Both the position numbers and the translations under genes were made by a program. Shown in pieces: positions 11,001 to 19,154 of a DNA stretch of 59,166 bases. Positions within the stretch are counted from its first letter, which is position 1. The number at the start of each line of letters is the position of its first letter. The notes below the pieces were generated by a model. That model saw nothing but the letters and a program-made list of their open reading frames with translations. It was not told where the DNA came from and searched no databases. This stretch comes from Thalassoglobus neptunius (GTDB lineage: Bacteria; Planctomycetota; Planctomycetia; Planctomycetales; Planctomycetaceae): the NCBI RefSeq assembly GCF_007859735.1, contig NZ_SIHI01000021.1, forward strand, positions 1 through 59,166, given 5' to 3'.

Positions 11001-13091
11001 GAAGTCTGTGTCTTCCAGTTCAACAAGTCCGGTACTTGTGTTTTCAAGTTGAATCCGGACACCGTTGTCGGTTGCACCTGTTCCTGTGGTTTCTGCCAGC
11101 AGGACAGTCACGCTTGCGTTGTTGTCACCTTCGACAGCAACAGCGTCAGTTCCGGCGTCGTTGAAGCTTCCACCAACAACAAGAACGTCGGCAGCAGCAT
11201 CGTCAGCGAGAACAGCCAAACCGGCACTGCTTGAGTTGTCTGCGGTCGTGTCAGTTGCAGTCAAAACAACCGAACCAGCCATTGAGCCGACAACTTCAAT
11301 GCCGTTTCCGCTGGTGGTGTCGTTGAAGGAACTTCCGTCGATCGCGACATTCATGTCACCTGCGTTTGTGACAGATGTTCGAAGACCCGTTCCGTTTCCG
11401 TCAGCGTTGACGTCAATAATCAAAGCATCCATCGTCGAGTTGTCGCTGGCGAGTTCGATTCCCAGCGAAGCTCCCGTGATCGCGAGATCAGGGAATTCGA
11501 CAAGATCGTTTCCGATCAACACGTCGAGGTCAGCTGTGTCTGTGTTCGAGATGGAGATCCCGCGAGTTCCATTCGCTCCGGCTGGATCGTCGATTCCGAA
11601 TCCAACATTCGTGATCGAAGCGACTCCCGAGGTATTGGAAAGCATGATTCCATTACCAGTTCCGGTGACGTCGCCACCCAGGATATCGAAGTCTCGGTTG
11701 ATCTCGTCGATGACAACATTTGTGATGTCTGAGCCAACGATTGCGCTGCCACCGTCAGTGACAGTGTTCAGGCCGAGAATCATGTTGTTGTTGGCAAGAT
11801 TGATCAGGTTGGCGTCTGTGTTGCCACCGATGAATGGATTGTTTCCATTTCCGCTGAAACCTGGCAGCTCGACGAAGACACCTGGGAAGTTCGCGGTTTC
11901 CAGGACGAACTCATGTCCTTGTCCAAGAACAATCTGATTGTCCTCGAGGAAGAGACCATCGTTTGCATTCAGCAAATTCGTTGGGCTCGTGTTTCCGCGA
12001 TACGCCAGGATGATGTCGGCGTTCGGCATGTTGCTGGCGAGATCAAGCTCGTTGAACGGATTTTCGAATGTTCCGTCTCCGCCGTTGCCAGCTGTGTTGT
12101 CAACGTGGATGAATTCGTAAGGCAGATCATCCGCTGGGTTGATTGCCAGAACACGTCCCCGCTCACTTGCGTATTCAAGTGTTGGGATTCGAGTACGGCG
12201 TCGAACTCGATCGTGCATCTGTGTATCAAGCGTGCGATAACGTGGCATGAATGAAAGCTGGCCACCGTTCAGTCGCAACTCTGCGTTGAAGTTGACAGTT
12301 GTTCCGAATCGATCATCGTCGGAAACTGTCAAGCTGAAGACAGCGTTGTTGAAGTCCGCCTGAACACGACCACTGGCTCCAGTGAAGTCGTTTTCTTCAG
12401 CGGCGTCAAAGTGATAGACCCCAACATAAGCTGACAACCATTCCGCGTGAGGGATCGCAGTACCGATTTCGGCATCCATCCCTTTCAACTGCTCTTCCAC
12501 ACCCTGCATTGCTCGGAATGCAAGATTCGGACCAGTGAACACGGGCTGTTGGGTCATCACAACGGGATCACCCACGTTGTTAATGCGATCATTCCAGGGA
12601 ACGTATCCATTGATCGTTGCCTGGACATAATCGGTCATCCACTCACCACCGAGCGAAAACCCATCGTAACTATACCCGTTGGCACTCTGGTCCCAGGCGA
12701 GAAAGCCGTTCAGACCGATTGCTTGGGAATAGTCCATGATCATCCAACGATGACCAATACCGGCGGTACCACCGACGATGGACTGTTCGTTTTGTTCGGT
12801 GATCCAGACCTGCCCTTCCAGGAAGGTCACTTCGCCCGGACCATAAAGTTCCATGGGCATGAATCCACCGGCAGCAAAATAGTCATTGCTGACACCGGGT
12901 CGATTCCCGAAGTCCCCCCTGGCGAAGAGGAAACTTCTAGGAAATGCCATTGGCATGACAGCACTATAGAGGCTGCCGCTGTGATACCCCGTGACGGACT
13001 CGTCCGAAACGTAGGCAGTCTGCGCTGATGCGGGTCTGGGCATCAGCGCGAAACAGAGTAGTCCGATAAGACAGGCTTTGCGCGAAGTCAT
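2097..13091 (-). CDS. Giant surface protein: inverse-autotransporter-like barrel plus long beta-helix
   Basis: About 3,664 residues, the largest gene here. From ATG 13091 it opens with a signal peptide (basic MTSRK, hydrophobic LIGLLCFALM, cleavage near ASAQ). About 290 residues then alternate in the manner of an outer-membrane barrel and resemble the intimin/invasin inverse-autotransporter beta-domain, for example GTAGIGHRW, LNGFLAWDQS, QLKGMDAEIGTAIPHAEW and AYVGVYHFDA. A junction with FIHVDNTAGNGGDGTFENPF, typical of pectate-lyase-like starts, leads into thousands of residues of degenerate DGI.L and N.A..GDGI units, read as a right-handed beta-helix. The last ~200 residues are less repetitive and end in FGELPFGWGSF. 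Composition is rich in Asn, Asp, Gly, Ser and Thr and very poor in Cys and Lys. A TTG at 13136 would add 15 residues before the signal peptide; ATG is preferred. A role in adhesion or as a surface layer is inference. It is monocistronic with its own terminator. Confidence 0.9.
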   Translation of the reverse strand: MTSRKACLIGLLCFALMPRPASAQTAYVSDESVTGYHSGSLYSAVMPMAFPRSFLFARGDFGNRPGVSNDYFAAGGFMPMELYGPGEVTFLEGQVWITEQNEQSIVGGTAGIGHRWMIMDYSQAIGLNGFLAWDQSANGYSYDGFSLGGEWMTDYVQATINGYVPWNDRINNVGDPVVMTQQPVFTGPNLAFRAMQGVEEQLKGMDAEIGTAIPHAEWLSAYVGVYHFDAAEENDFTGASGRVQADFNNAVFSLTVSDDDRFGTTVNFNAELRLNGGQLSFMPRYRTLDTQMHDRVRRRTRIPTLEYASERGRVLAINPADDLPYEFIHVDNTAGNGGDGTFENPFNELDLASNMPNADIILAYRGNTSPTNLLNANDGLFLEDNQIVLGQGHEFVLETANFPGVFVELPGFSGNGNNPFIGGNTDANLINLANNNMILGLNTVTDGGSAIVGSDITNVVIDEINRDFDILGGDVTGTGNGIMLSNTSGVASITNVGFGIDDPAGANGTRGISISNTDTADLDVLIGNDLVEFPDLAITGASLGIELASDNSTMDALIIDVNADGNGTGLRTSVTNAGDMNVAIDGSSFNDTTSGNGIEVVGSMAGSVVLTATDTTADNSSSAGLAVLADDAAADVLVVGGSFNDAGTDAVAVEGDNNASVTVLLAETTGTGATDNGVRIQLENTSTGLVELEDTDFTGATGDGINVLLDSGSDLALMGTDSAFGDNDPMGTGDGLDVVANNGSSFQGDFDTTSFANAAGNGVAIAADGNATVATLDLSDVQVDGAGANGIQGSASQQASLVIMGDAVSGAGAGADGINLSADDAMVIAELVNTGSFAGANEDGIDLSNSTGGTLQLTVEGVGGAPADFSGAVTGNGLVSNATGMSTLTEIDLSAGATFDNAAVDAINLSSNSSATTTLVGSAVSGAGAGDDGIEVTNDGGTTNVLLTETGSFAGAGAAGNGNGDGIEFNGTNGADINLQISGVAGTAADFSGAEANGVNGSLDGSTGILVLADTNFNGPVNGSGMTVTAANGSEFGASITDSTFNDATNGDGIQINVDGSVAIADLTNVQANNAGGDGLSLSSDDTMAIGTSGIEANLDTVELDNAGGSALAANANAGSLIDINGVDVQGSDAGANAIDLSADAGQIDLTLTSTGTNDFLNSGQSGLAFNGVNGSIINMDVSNTDFSDPENGPNTGFGAHGDLTDSSAILNLTDVNFDYAGLSGIELATNNSTISGIWNNVSATEAGLDALTIDASAASDINLEINNFTGTLAGRDGLSITSDGAGTEVDLLIDTADFSDAVQNGLAFDLNNDSVVTVDTFALSANNAGVDAINILADNNSVLTLDITDGSLLNAGDDMTDVTFMNGAVVNLTIDPTPATGAADNGLEFNGASGGTLNFTMIDSPLSTEADPVGTNGVLGLLDAATANLSFINSDIDNSSPPGATGDAVVVTGTNGSIFNLDLDNSSMDNWNNGLNLTMTDSTANVDLMTGNSIDNALGSAILVDADNSTVNITGTETSIDASTGNAIDLTGTNGSIIGVTLADTTALSSSTGDAVNFGGSDSEFNISIDGTAAAPLVIGAASGSGVVGNVVDSSVTLAMSDFTVDGAAGNGIDLSLGENGNGGSTLEIDLLDFSLSGNGESGLVIDLDGSTLLDSNLDNGLIQNNGVAGNPSFGISVSANNNSSVGNRGTIGNGLDMMNLTIGNTDPMAKTQDVGIYLSADNESYLETTVVSSLIELNDGNGVEIITNADMNIGDGSLIEASFLDSNVLNNCGDGVNLRAFFGNNTPGDDPMNETSGIVFNFAGDGTTTGLISGNGNDNVGDGIGDGIDAVAQGDAMGGPENTTITINLSNAMVINNEEMDLRTEMPDNGEINLGIFDVTIGDGIEICADGSGDATLNLNNVIITGVTGQAAIAMVAEGGGTATGTFTNVMIRDNEAQAFAFRSTGAGSVVDAVFNNTIMMNNAFNSGITDAKTGLDVDAQIQGLVEGGGTANITFNGVTATQSSAVNGLEIDVTTGSTLNLDIDDLSLTNNTGMAGEGEFDVDVDGAGSIANIDIDGLTASDSEGRGVDIEATGGGALNLVQLADITANDATDEGLNITGALADADGIVAITDSSFDNAGNGDGVNIDLTTTSATDLSLTNVSANGATNGDGIDLTVTGSSAGGTHSMTLNNVQADDAGGTGASLTINGLAAADSAAFDISNGSSFDNAGADGIEISTPGAVAGSASTVNVSDTTAVNAIGNGFIINPSDISITDVTLTDVNVDNAGENGIDIRLSNQAAATSITLTNVNANNAGTAPAGIDPLIPGDGILIDLDNVGGGAANSLSFDGVQASNAIGGDGIDLRLDNGTVAEFTAFDNVTARNNQQTGLRFDIDNASQLMTFTSTGLDVSNNSALSTMDAGILVDVTGGSTADFDLIDLTIDNTVANFGAGVLLNVDGASTLGFDITGSSLIDMTGREGVDVAVANGSTFTGTFEGLDILNGGTAPMVQVNGFDLDVTGAGSSATIVMNDVSANNHQTGDGINLIASGGALLDATLSNGVTANGNRESGLDVFATGNGTELILSSMTAMGGMVNTFNDNGFPDDLNNDGGHGVSVVLEDLVEATLMLEASASNNAGDGIRVITDDSGVTINDLGITASNVNVNGNDGNGLTIDLDSVVGINSFDLSGITVMNNTMDQINASFTDMVLDTVSFNQVTATGPGAGTGMGDGIELTLDNTQVTTLLGLNNIRANNNGEDGLQFNLLNGSTIPTGSAIDLTMGVMSDSSFSNNGEHGINITVNSSVAELDILNSQSAFGRTSTIANNGENGVNIEIENGGSLISAIDQQIIDMNGGSGINVIAGAGVGDSFFSTGDGITNNQITDNGSFGVRVTQLSTIVDSIPDLDVSIGSRTIDGQGNIIDGNQDAGIAIDMIQNTIGQVAIRGNQITNTSNGADADFSGEAIFIRMLGTLDPNPAQNLLNADGTGIGDGPNNVTPGLLIENNLIGVDEFGMVGANATTGINFDVRESSTIDGLHILNNTISNAQNGGDGIRFNRIDDVVVNDFFIDENIIENNGDDGIDITAENDDNSAMEVIIGLDGQRDGLGGITGTDTDVRSDISNWLASLDGNYINNNANDGIVMQVNADAGLIVDMEENQILNNGNDGVQLLEIVQDQSDGRFIAGLWEQNVIADNANFGFVTGARLFGLSMNDGIVGAIIDQFGNVMTDGNGSTGIVLNGAGNSSYDDLDIVRNGRMVTGDRSLGHGVDIQGVGFKDVVMTNSLIRENFQDGVEILQTDQNGTIFDFVLDFEDNRVVANMGRGFDILKRGDGEMFITITGTNDPRNNPLPLAQVSSNDEEGIYVVNTSSNTQNQTDFSNVALAQDGPVTETPQLELLIDQVQISNNGNVVLATLPNNLPGSGLVVRVGTSDGNYSLIGAGSTAQNGGFATDGFGNVINGGVGLEFTSSTLQGNFGDDVFFHSYTSTGNPANVGGTWNDMTFDPTNVGRGDPLARFDVVWGTGAEAILFDSIDVNNSLRAGTPGGEAGAFYNGPADGTFISRTRDNNNPPLGGPFTNGGRRRNATRLALRNYPDFALGEMVNFVDTLGPTGTPNPNTSGAPFLYPGMGDSTLRVSASSGNQLDLPFEFILDGNAGNGFQVDDRLDINGVSFTPGVIFGELPFGWGSF

Positions 13092-13704
13092 TGGTTGCCC
13101 CAAAATTGAGACGGAGGCAGTCACGGACCCTTCCAACAGGGGCCGATTGTGCCAGATTTTGCGGGTAAACGTATTTTTCCAGTTGATCCGACGGAGCCGG
13201 TCATATCAGTTATCGGCAGCCGATTATGCGGACTGGAACGGAAGTTCCGGTGAGATGAAGAGTGGCGGGCTTTCCGGCAGCGACTCAAGGTGTTGAAGTG
13301 CCGGAAGAAGGGTAGATTTGGTGAGAAACTGAGGATTGCGCCGGTTTTAGAGTGAAAGTTCAATCCGGGTCAATATTTTCAGATTCTTGTTCAACCCCAA
13401 AAACCCGAATCGGCAAAATTTGCCATGCTAAACCGGTACCAAACCCTCTTCGCACCTGAATTTGGCAAGCAGCGTGACTTGTCAGAAATCTCCGCCAAGC
13501 AGACAGCAGGTGATTCCGGAGCTGCAAAGAGAGGCGCAACAAAGAAATCACCCATCTCTCGCGTTCAAGACGCCGAGTGAGATTCAGTCAACTGAAGCGG
13601 CCGGGCGGAAACCATTGCTGGGAAGAGGGACCACGCGCGAAGCAACAGCGCATTCGCAATTGTCTTGGTCACTTCGCTGAAGAAAGAGCGGCAGAGTGAG
13701 CTGT
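13092..13704. other. Intergenic region upstream of the giant gene
   Basis: About 610 bases between the trpE stop and the giant gene's start. It should hold the giant gene's promoter and 5' leader. Short frames exist on both strands, but none has family resemblance or a good ribosome-binding site. I see no RNA gene or convincing hairpin. Confidence 0.4.
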
Positions 13705-15204
13705 CTACGCTTCACTCTCTTGAATCGCCTCAGCAAGAGCGATCGCAGTGAGCAATCCCCGGGCTTTGTTCAGCGTTTCCTGATACTCAGCTTCCGGAAC
13801 GCTGTCAGCCACAATTCCTGCTCCGGCTTGCACATACGCTTTGTTCCCGGTCATGACGAGGGTGCGCAAGGCAATGCAGGTGTCCATGTTTCCGGTGAAA
13901 TCGATGTAACCCACCGCACCGGCGTAGGGACCGCGTCGATGGCGTTCCAGCTCATCGATGATTTCCATCGCTCGAACTTTCGGAGCACCGGAAACCGTTC
14001 CGGCTGGGAGTCCAGCTCGGAGAGCGTCGAGACTTGTCAGCCCGTCCCGCAGGTGCCCTTTCACATTCGAAGTGATGTGCATCACGTGGCTGTATCGCTC
14101 AACAACCATCACATCGCTGAGGCTGACAGTTCCGTAGTCCGCAATTCGCCCGACGTCATTTCTCGCAAGGTCCACCAGCATCACGTGTTCGGCACGTTCT
14201 TTGGGATCTGCGACGAGTTCTTCCGCGAGGGCCTGGTCCTCTGCTTCAGTCTCTCCACGTTTGCGAGTACCAGCGAGCGGACGAATCGTCGTTTCACGAT
14301 CTTCGACGCGAACCATGATCTCAGGGGAACTTCCGACGAGCGTTGTTTTCGGCGTCTGAAGCAGGAACATGAAGGGGCTGGGATTGACGACTCTCAATGC
14401 CCGATAGACATCCAGCGGCGCGACGCTTGTTTCCAGCTCCAGTCTTTGGCTGAGCACGACCTGGAAAATGTCGCCAGCTCGAATGTAAGACTTACATTTT
14501 TCGACGGCGTCGCAGTATTCATCTTCAGAGAAGTTGGAGCTCCAGTTCGAAACCGGGTCCACTTTCGAAATGACGTCAGGCACGGCCAACGTAGCGAGCG
14601 GCTGTTGCAGCCGTTGACAGAGTTCATCAACTCGAGAACACGCTTGTTCGTATTCGGATTTCAGGTCGTCCGTATCCGTTCGAGCATGAGCGACGACGAT
14701 AATCGTTTTCTCAATGTGGTCGAAAATGATCATCGACTCATAGAACGCGAAAGAGAGATCGGGAAGCTGCCGGTCGTCTTCTGGAGGGGACGGGAGGTCC
14801 TCGCAGTATCTCACGACGTCGTAACCCGCGTATCCAACGGCACCTCCGACAAATCGCGGCAGCCCATGATGATGTTCGGACGGGTAGTTTTCGATCATCT
14901 CGGCCAGAGTGGCCAAGGGATCGGAAACGGTTTTCCGTTCAGTGACACCATCTTGAGTCAACTCAATGTCATTCCCGTAGGCTTCGAGCCGCAGGAATGG
15001 ATTTCCGCCGAGAAAGCTGTAGCGACCCACCTTTTCGCCGCCGACAACACTCTCGAAAAGAAACGCTTCGCGCGACCAGTTCGCTTTGCAAAATGCAGTG
15101 ACTGGAGTGAGTGTGTCGCTGTAAAGCTTTCGGAAAACCGGGATCAGCTTTGAATGAAACTGATTCGAACGGAACTCTTCGAAAGTCGGCGTATGATGCA
15201 TCAT
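13705..15204 (-). CDS. trpE: Anthranilate synthase component I
   Basis: Chorismate + glutamine (or ammonia) to anthranilate, the first step of tryptophan synthesis; this is the large chorismate-binding subunit. The 499 residues carry an N-terminal Anth_synt_I domain (about 20-165, with [19 protein letters not shown]) and the chorismate-binding domain (about 225-480). The latter has [38 protein letters not shown] and the [18 protein letters not shown] signature. PLAGTR rather than PIKGTR separates it from PabB; a true pabB lies at 31236. The start is the first ATG of an ATG-ATG pair at 15204, with AGGA four bases upstream; the frame is open to 15300. No trpG-like glutaminase gene is adjacent. 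LLESA-type feedback residues appear here as FLFES. Confidence 0.93.
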   Translation of the reverse strand: MMHHTPTFEEFRSNQFHSKLIPVFRKLYSDTLTPVTAFCKANWSREAFLFESVVGGEKVGRYSFLGGNPFLRLEAYGNDIELTQDGVTERKTVSDPLATLAEMIENYPSEHHHGLPRFVGGAVGYAGYDVVRYCEDLPSPPEDDRQLPDLSFAFYESMIIFDHIEKTIIVVAHARTDTDDLKSEYEQACSRVDELCQRLQQPLATLAVPDVISKVDPVSNWSSNFSEDEYCDAVEKCKSYIRAGDIFQVVLSQRLELETSVAPLDVYRALRVVNPSPFMFLLQTPKTTLVGSSPEIMVRVEDRETTIRPLAGTRKRGETEAEDQALAEELVADPKERAEHVMLVDLARNDVGRIADYGTVSLSDVMVVERYSHVMHITSNVKGHLRDGLTSLDALRAGLPAGTVSGAPKVRAMEIIDELERHRRGPYAGAVGYIDFTGNMDTCIALRTLVMTGNKAYVQAGAGIVADSVPEAEYQETLNKARGLLTAIALAEAIQESEA

Positions 15205-15423
15205 CAATCCTGGGTGAGAACATTCAGACGCAATGATAGCGACTTCAAAGTGGTCCTCAACGGACGTGTCTCCTCGAATTGACTTCACTCGCCACCGCAA
15301 TAGAATTGCAAAAAATCAGAGCTTCTTAATCTGGCTGCGTCCATTCCCTGCAATGGCCACATCATCGAAGCGGCGACAGGAGCTTGTATCAATCAACGGA
15401 AATGTGTTTGGATCGAGGGTGTC

Positions 15424-15948
15424 ATGAAGAAATGTCTACGTTGCACGAAACAGGCGACCCTCCATATCACCGAATTGAAGAGCGGGAAATCCGTCTCTGT
15501 GCATCTCTGCGAACAGTGTGCAAAAGACTATTTGAGCACTGTTGAAGTGGGGGGAATTCCCGATGACATCGAAGATCCACTCTCAATCGGCGGAGTTGGA
15601 TCAATCGAGTCAGACACGCCTCAAGAGCACGAACAGGCTTGTCCCCACTGCGGAATGACTTTCAAGCTCTTCCGCAGTCAGGGGCGTCTCGGGTGTCCGC
15701 ATGACTACGAGTTGTTTCACAACCAACTCATCCCGATTCTTGAAAGCATCCATCACGGCGAAACTCAGCATGTTGGAAAGTTTCCGCCGAAAGTCTCCGA
15801 CGATCGCCGACAGCACTACGAGTTGATTCGTCTGCGGAATGAACTCAAGTCAGCGATCGACGATGAGCGGTATGAGCTGGCCGCCCGATTGCGAGACCAG
15901 ATTCAAACGATCGAAAACGACTCCCCTTCTCCGGAGAGTACTTCCTAA
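15424..15948 (+). CDS. McsA-like zinc-finger/UVR-domain protein
   Basis: 174 residues built like McsA, the activator of the McsB protein-arginine kinase. Two N-terminal CxxC pairs (C4/C7 and C29/C32) are followed by CPHC (C73/C76) and C91, and the C-terminal UvrB/UvrC motif spans about residues 132-167 (LRNELKSAIDDERYELAARLRDQI). By family knowledge it would stabilise or activate McsB, which marks proteins with phosphoarginine for Clp proteolysis. No mcsB-like kinase gene follows; a strong terminator lies 95 bases downstream, so it appears monocistronic. The start ATG has GAGGG just upstream. Confidence 0.85.
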   Translation: MKKCLRCTKQATLHITELKSGKSVSVHLCEQCAKDYLSTVEVGGIPDDIEDPLSIGGVGSIESDTPQEHEQACPHCGMTFKLFRSQGRLGCPHDYELFHNQLIPILESIHHGETQHVGKFPPKVSDDRRQHYELIRLRNELKSAIDDERYELAARLRDQIQTIENDSPSPESTS

Positions 15949-16042
15949 GCCGGTGACTAAATTCTCTGCACTCGCCCGAACGCGACGCGTTCCATGAATG
16001 CTGCTTGAGCCTCGCTTAGAGAGTTCAATCACTGTCGTATTT

Positions 16043-16094
16043 AACCAAAACAGGCCGAGCGGTTTCTCAATCCGCTCGGCCTGTTTTGGTTTTA
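16043..16094 (+). terminator. Intrinsic terminator after the mcsA-like gene
   Basis: Twenty-base arms AACCAAAACAGGCCGAGCGG and their exact complement (16075-16094 side) are separated by a short loop and followed by TTTATAG. The A/T outer part makes it able to work in both directions. Confidence 0.88.
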
Positions 16095-16592
16095 TAGTAG
16101 TGGTTCGATCAATTCAGCCCTTTCTCAAGGGGCCGAAAGACTCCTCAGCGACAAAAGTGTCTCAATCCTTTTGTCTCTCAATCACCGAGAAAGCTCTAAA
16201 GCACGAGGCGTGCCAGAGTCGCCGCTTGATTCCCGCTTGTTTCAGTAAGTCATTGTCTTCAAAATGCTTAGGGGACTCGAAGAATTTGCGCACGAGATTT
16301 CGTAATGACAAGCTTTTGCACATTCTACACGTCTGGAAGCGTCAATTTGTAATTCCTGCGACGACTTCCTGCCCGAGTGGCTTGTGGGATTCCCTTCAAA
16401 ACAGCGTGAATCGATCCCATTTGCCATCTTCAGAGAAACCCTCGAGAGACAGTTCGCCCGGCCCGATGGGCTTTCCTCTCCAATATCTCGACCACTCTAC
16501 ATGGCTGGAACTCGCTGCGTTCGATTATGTATCTGGCAGCGAGCTTCAGTTAGGACCTGTTGAGCATGGTTTCATGCTGATTCATGAGTCCA

Positions 16593-16629
16593 TAAAAAAA
16601 ACAAGGCCAGCAATTGCTTGCTGGCCTTG
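16593..16629 (-). terminator. Intrinsic terminator of the PEP-CTERM gene
   Basis: A perfect 12-bp stem (16602-16613 and 16618-16629, core AAGGCCAGCAA) with a TTGC loop. Read on the minus strand it is followed by eight T residues. It lies about 250 bases past the stop of the PEP-CTERM gene, implying a long 3' untranslated region. Confidence 0.85.
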
Positions 16630-16878
16630 AAGAATCAGTAGTTTCAAAGCTTAGTTGATGAGTAGCTTAAAGCGATTGTACACCCAGGAATTGGGGAAGT
16701 TTTCAAGTGGTTGCAATCCAAATAGACCATCCGGTCTCTTCCCTGGCAGGGCCGAGGGGTGCCCTGTAACCACTCTACTGAGCCTCAATCCCGAGACTCA
16801 GAAACAACACCATTCCCACCAATTTCCTCTTTTACACATCAACTACAATTTTGCCCGGAAACTGAATCGCAGTCAGGA

Positions 16879-17523
16879 CTATGCCTGGCGACGACGTCGC
16901 AGAGCAGGAACACCACCGAGAGCGGCGAAAGTTCCCCAAAGGATCATCGTACCTGGTTCTGGAACTGGTGCGAATGACATGTGAGCTGCATCAACAGCAC
17001 TTGGATCTGGGGCTGTTCCGAGGTTTTCGGCTCCAATGATGACACCGATTTTGACGATGTCAGATGCGTCGATGCCAGCGAGGCTGACAGACAGACGAGT
17101 TGGAATTCCTGGAGGTCCGAGAGCTGGAAGTGCAGTTGTAGGACCAACAACGCGTGCTCCGGATCCGTCTTCGACCCACAGGCCACCCAACCAGGTGCTG
17201 TTGTTGTCGTTCGAGAATTCGAGAGTCAGGTTGTTGTTGCCAGTTGCGTCGATTGCAACGTCAACACCGTAAAGGATGTTGAATGCGCCACCGAAAGTAG
17301 AAGATGTTTCCTGAATGATCCCCTGGATTCCACCCATAGGTGTTCCATCAGCGTGAGTTGGGGCAGGAAGGTTTGCGAATCCAGTCAGTACAACTGGTGT
17401 TCCGCTTGTGCTGTCAAAAGTCAACGCAGCAAGCTGAGCTTGCGTAAAAGTGATGTCAGCGTTTGCTGTTTGTCCAACGGACAAAGCGAGCATAGCTGCA
17501 GCGAAAATGCCAAGTTTGTTCAT
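16879..17523 (-). CDS. PEP-CTERM sorting-domain exported protein
   Basis: 214 residues. The N-terminal signal peptide is MNKLGIFAAAMLALSVGQ, cleaved near TANA. The C-terminus is a canonical exosortase tripartite signal: VPEPGT, a hydrophobic stretch (MILWGTFAALGGVPAL), then RRRR. The protein should be exported, processed by an exosortase, and placed at the cell surface. The body (about residues 25-180) is a Gly/Thr/Ala-rich beta-type domain of no recognised function. The ATG at 17523 has GGAG nine bases upstream. No exosortase gene is in the window; these substrates are usually scattered over the genome. Confidence 0.9.
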   Translation of the reverse strand: MNKLGIFAAAMLALSVGQTANADITFTQAQLAALTFDSTSGTPVVLTGFANLPAPTHADGTPMGGIQGIIQETSSTFGGAFNILYGVDVAIDATGNNNLTLEFSNDNNSTWLGGLWVEDGSGARVVGPTTALPALGPPGIPTRLSVSLAGIDASDIVKIGVIIGAENLGTAPDPSAVDAAHMSFAPVPEPGTMILWGTFAALGGVPALRRRRQA

Positions 17524-18133
17524 AGTTCATTTCTCCAAGGTGCAATGAGAACTCTTCCAAAATTTCCCAATCTGGGTGTACCCGGAAACGACCCGGGGTG
17601 GGATTCTGCCTAATTTACCATGACCCCCTCTATCAATGTCCAGTCAATTGGATTGGAATTGAAAATAAATTTCAGATTTCCGAACTCCCGAATTGACAGG
17701 AGCGGATTTGTGAACGGGGGTCAGGCCTCGTTGGCGCAATGTAAACCACGTTGCAAATGAATGTTAGGACAATTTGGCGACCCCAGGGTCTTTGTGAAGA
17801 GTGTGTTACGGATCGGCGATTTTGGATTTGTTTGCGTTGCGTGCTGAAGAGAAATTTCGACAGTGTCGACGAAATTCCCCCTTGCCTGTTGCATCACATC
17901 GACAAAATCCCCGTCGTGACTCCAAAAGTCCGGTTATAGGGCCATCTCGAATTTCAGCACCTTCGCGGCGAAAAAACCGGTGCGGGTTCGTTCCAATGAA
18001 GCCAGGAACCCGCCCTGCAGCATGACGCGATTCCGCGGAACTTGTGCTGGCCCATCAATCGCAGCTGAAGTGTTCTTGGCAGTGTGTGTGATTTGGCACA
18101 GTCCGGACTTGGAGATTCAGCCCATCAAGAAAT
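17524..18133. other. Intergenic region, no gene seen
   Basis: About 610 bases between the PEP-CTERM gene start and the acetyltransferase terminator. Its right part is downstream of the acetyltransferase gene and its left part upstream of the PEP-CTERM gene. Small plus-strand frames near 17751-18025 have no ribosome-binding site or family similarity. Confidence 0.4.
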
Positions 18134-18176
18134 GAAAAACGCCCCCAGCCCGACTAGATCGGAAGGACTGGGGGCG
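18134..18176 (-). terminator. Intrinsic terminator of the serine acetyltransferase gene
   Basis: Arms CGCCCCCAG (18140-18148) and CTGGGGGCG (18168-18176) enclose a loop that can fold a smaller inner stem. On the minus strand the hairpin is followed by TTTTTC. It begins 43 bases after the gene's stop. Confidence 0.85.
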
Positions 18177-18218
18177 ATGTTGTTTGGAACGACTTGAGAG
18201 AGTCAATTTGAGTGTCGT

Positions 18219-19154
18219 TTAGCTGGCTTCGCGGAGTCGAAGTGACGGTGTTTCGATCGTGACAACGGTATTGGGCGGGACGCTTTTCGTCAGCCAGACA
18301 CTGGCTCCGATGACGGAGTTTGTACCAACCACGGTTTCTCCTCCGAGGATCGTCGCATTCGCATAAATCACGACGCCATCTTCAATCGTCGGATGACGTT
18401 TCGTGCCACGGACAAGATTTCCGTCGCTGTCTTTGGCAAAGCTCAAGGCCCCGAGCGTGACACCCTGATAGATTTTGACTTTGGTCCCGATCTCGCAGGT
18501 CTCTCCAATCACGACCCCTGTTCCATGATCGATGAAAAAGGATGGGCCAATTTGGGCTCCGGGATGAATGTCGATTCCGGTCTGATTGTGAGACCACTCC
18601 GACATGATTCGAGGAATGAGCGGAATGCCCTGCCGGTAGAGTTGGTGGGCAATTCGATGCACAGTCACTGCTTCCAACCCGGGATAGCAGAAGATGATTT
18701 CATCGAGCCCACTCGCAGCTGGGTCTCCATCGTAAGCTGCTTCGACATCAGTCACTAACAGGTGCCGAAGGCTTGGAATGGATTCAAGGAATTTGATGGC
18801 TTCCTGCTGGCCACGGGCTTCGAAGTCCATCAATTTTCGTCGATCGCAGTCTTTCCCGTACTTCAGGTCGTATTCATACCGCAATGCCCGAGCGAACTGC
18901 TGGGTCAGCTTGTCGTGCAGAGAATCAATGAGGTCCCCGACGAAATAGGTCACATTTCCCATGTGAAGAGTTTGCCGGCGGCGATAACCGGGATACAGCA
19001 ATTCTTTCAAGTCATCGATGATTTCGACGACGATCGCCGAACTGGGGAGAGGGCAATGCCCCAGATGATTGATTCTCCCGATTTCTTGATAACTCTCGAC
19101 GATTCGGTCGGTCAGTGTGTGCAATTGTTCTTTGAGGCGAAAATCGGCAGCCAT
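18219..19154 (-). CDS. Serine O-acetyltransferase
   Basis: Converts L-serine and acetyl-CoA to O-acetylserine, the precursor of cysteine. The 311 residues contain an N-terminal helical domain (about 1-170) and a left-handed beta-helix of hexapeptide repeats (about 185-300) with the catalytic-type motifs [11 protein letters not shown] and [13 protein letters not shown], followed by [11 protein letters not shown]. The long helical part matches the EpsC/SatA branch rather than E. coli CysE. The start ATG at 19154 has AGGGA about nine bases upstream; the frame remains open to 19253. No cysK is adjacent. The gene stands alone with its own terminator. Confidence 0.92.
   Translation of the reverse strand: MAADFRLKEQLHTLTDRIVESYQEIGRINHLGHCPLPSSAIVVEIIDDLKELLYPGYRRRQTLHMGNVTYFVGDLIDSLHDKLTQQFARALRYEYDLKYGKDCDRRKLMDFEARGQQEAIKFLESIPSLRHLLVTDVEAAYDGDPAASGLDEIIFCYPGLEAVTVHRIAHQLYRQGIPLIPRIMSEWSHNQTGIDIHPGAQIGPSFFIDHGTGVVIGETCEIGTKVKIYQGVTLGALSFAKDSDGNLVRGTKRHPTIEDGVVIYANATILGGETVVGTNSVIGASVWLTKSVPPNTVVTIETPSLRLREAS

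Larger units (their letters stand above)
15949..16878. other. Gene-free region with two opposed terminators
   Basis: About 930 bases between two convergent transcripts, holding the terminators at 16043-16094 and 16593-16629. A 210-codon plus-strand frame crosses it but starts before one terminator and ends inside the other, and has no family features, so I do not call it. A weak GCACTCGCCCGAAC near 15969 faintly recalls the dispersed repeat described elsewhere. Confidence 0.5.

Noticed and set aside
2700-11500. Repetitive DNA that could be taken for a CRISPR or satellite array
   Set aside because: Repeats are degenerate, in frame, of unequal length and make sense only as protein repeats; there are no identical direct repeats with unique spacers.
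2146-12254. Many long plus-strand open frames (up to about 400 codons, for example 7957-9183) opposite the giant gene
   Set aside because: They mirror the giant gene's codon bias (GA-rich codons give stop-free antisense), their proteins are low-complexity Ser/Pro/Val strings, and none has a family motif.
13696-15153. A 485-codon plus-strand frame opposite trpE
   Set aside because: It is the antisense of a clearly conserved trpE; the predicted protein has no recognisable domain.
15998-16630. A 210-codon plus-strand frame in a gene-free region
   Set aside because: It begins just before one strong terminator and ends inside another; no ribosome-binding site or family similarity.
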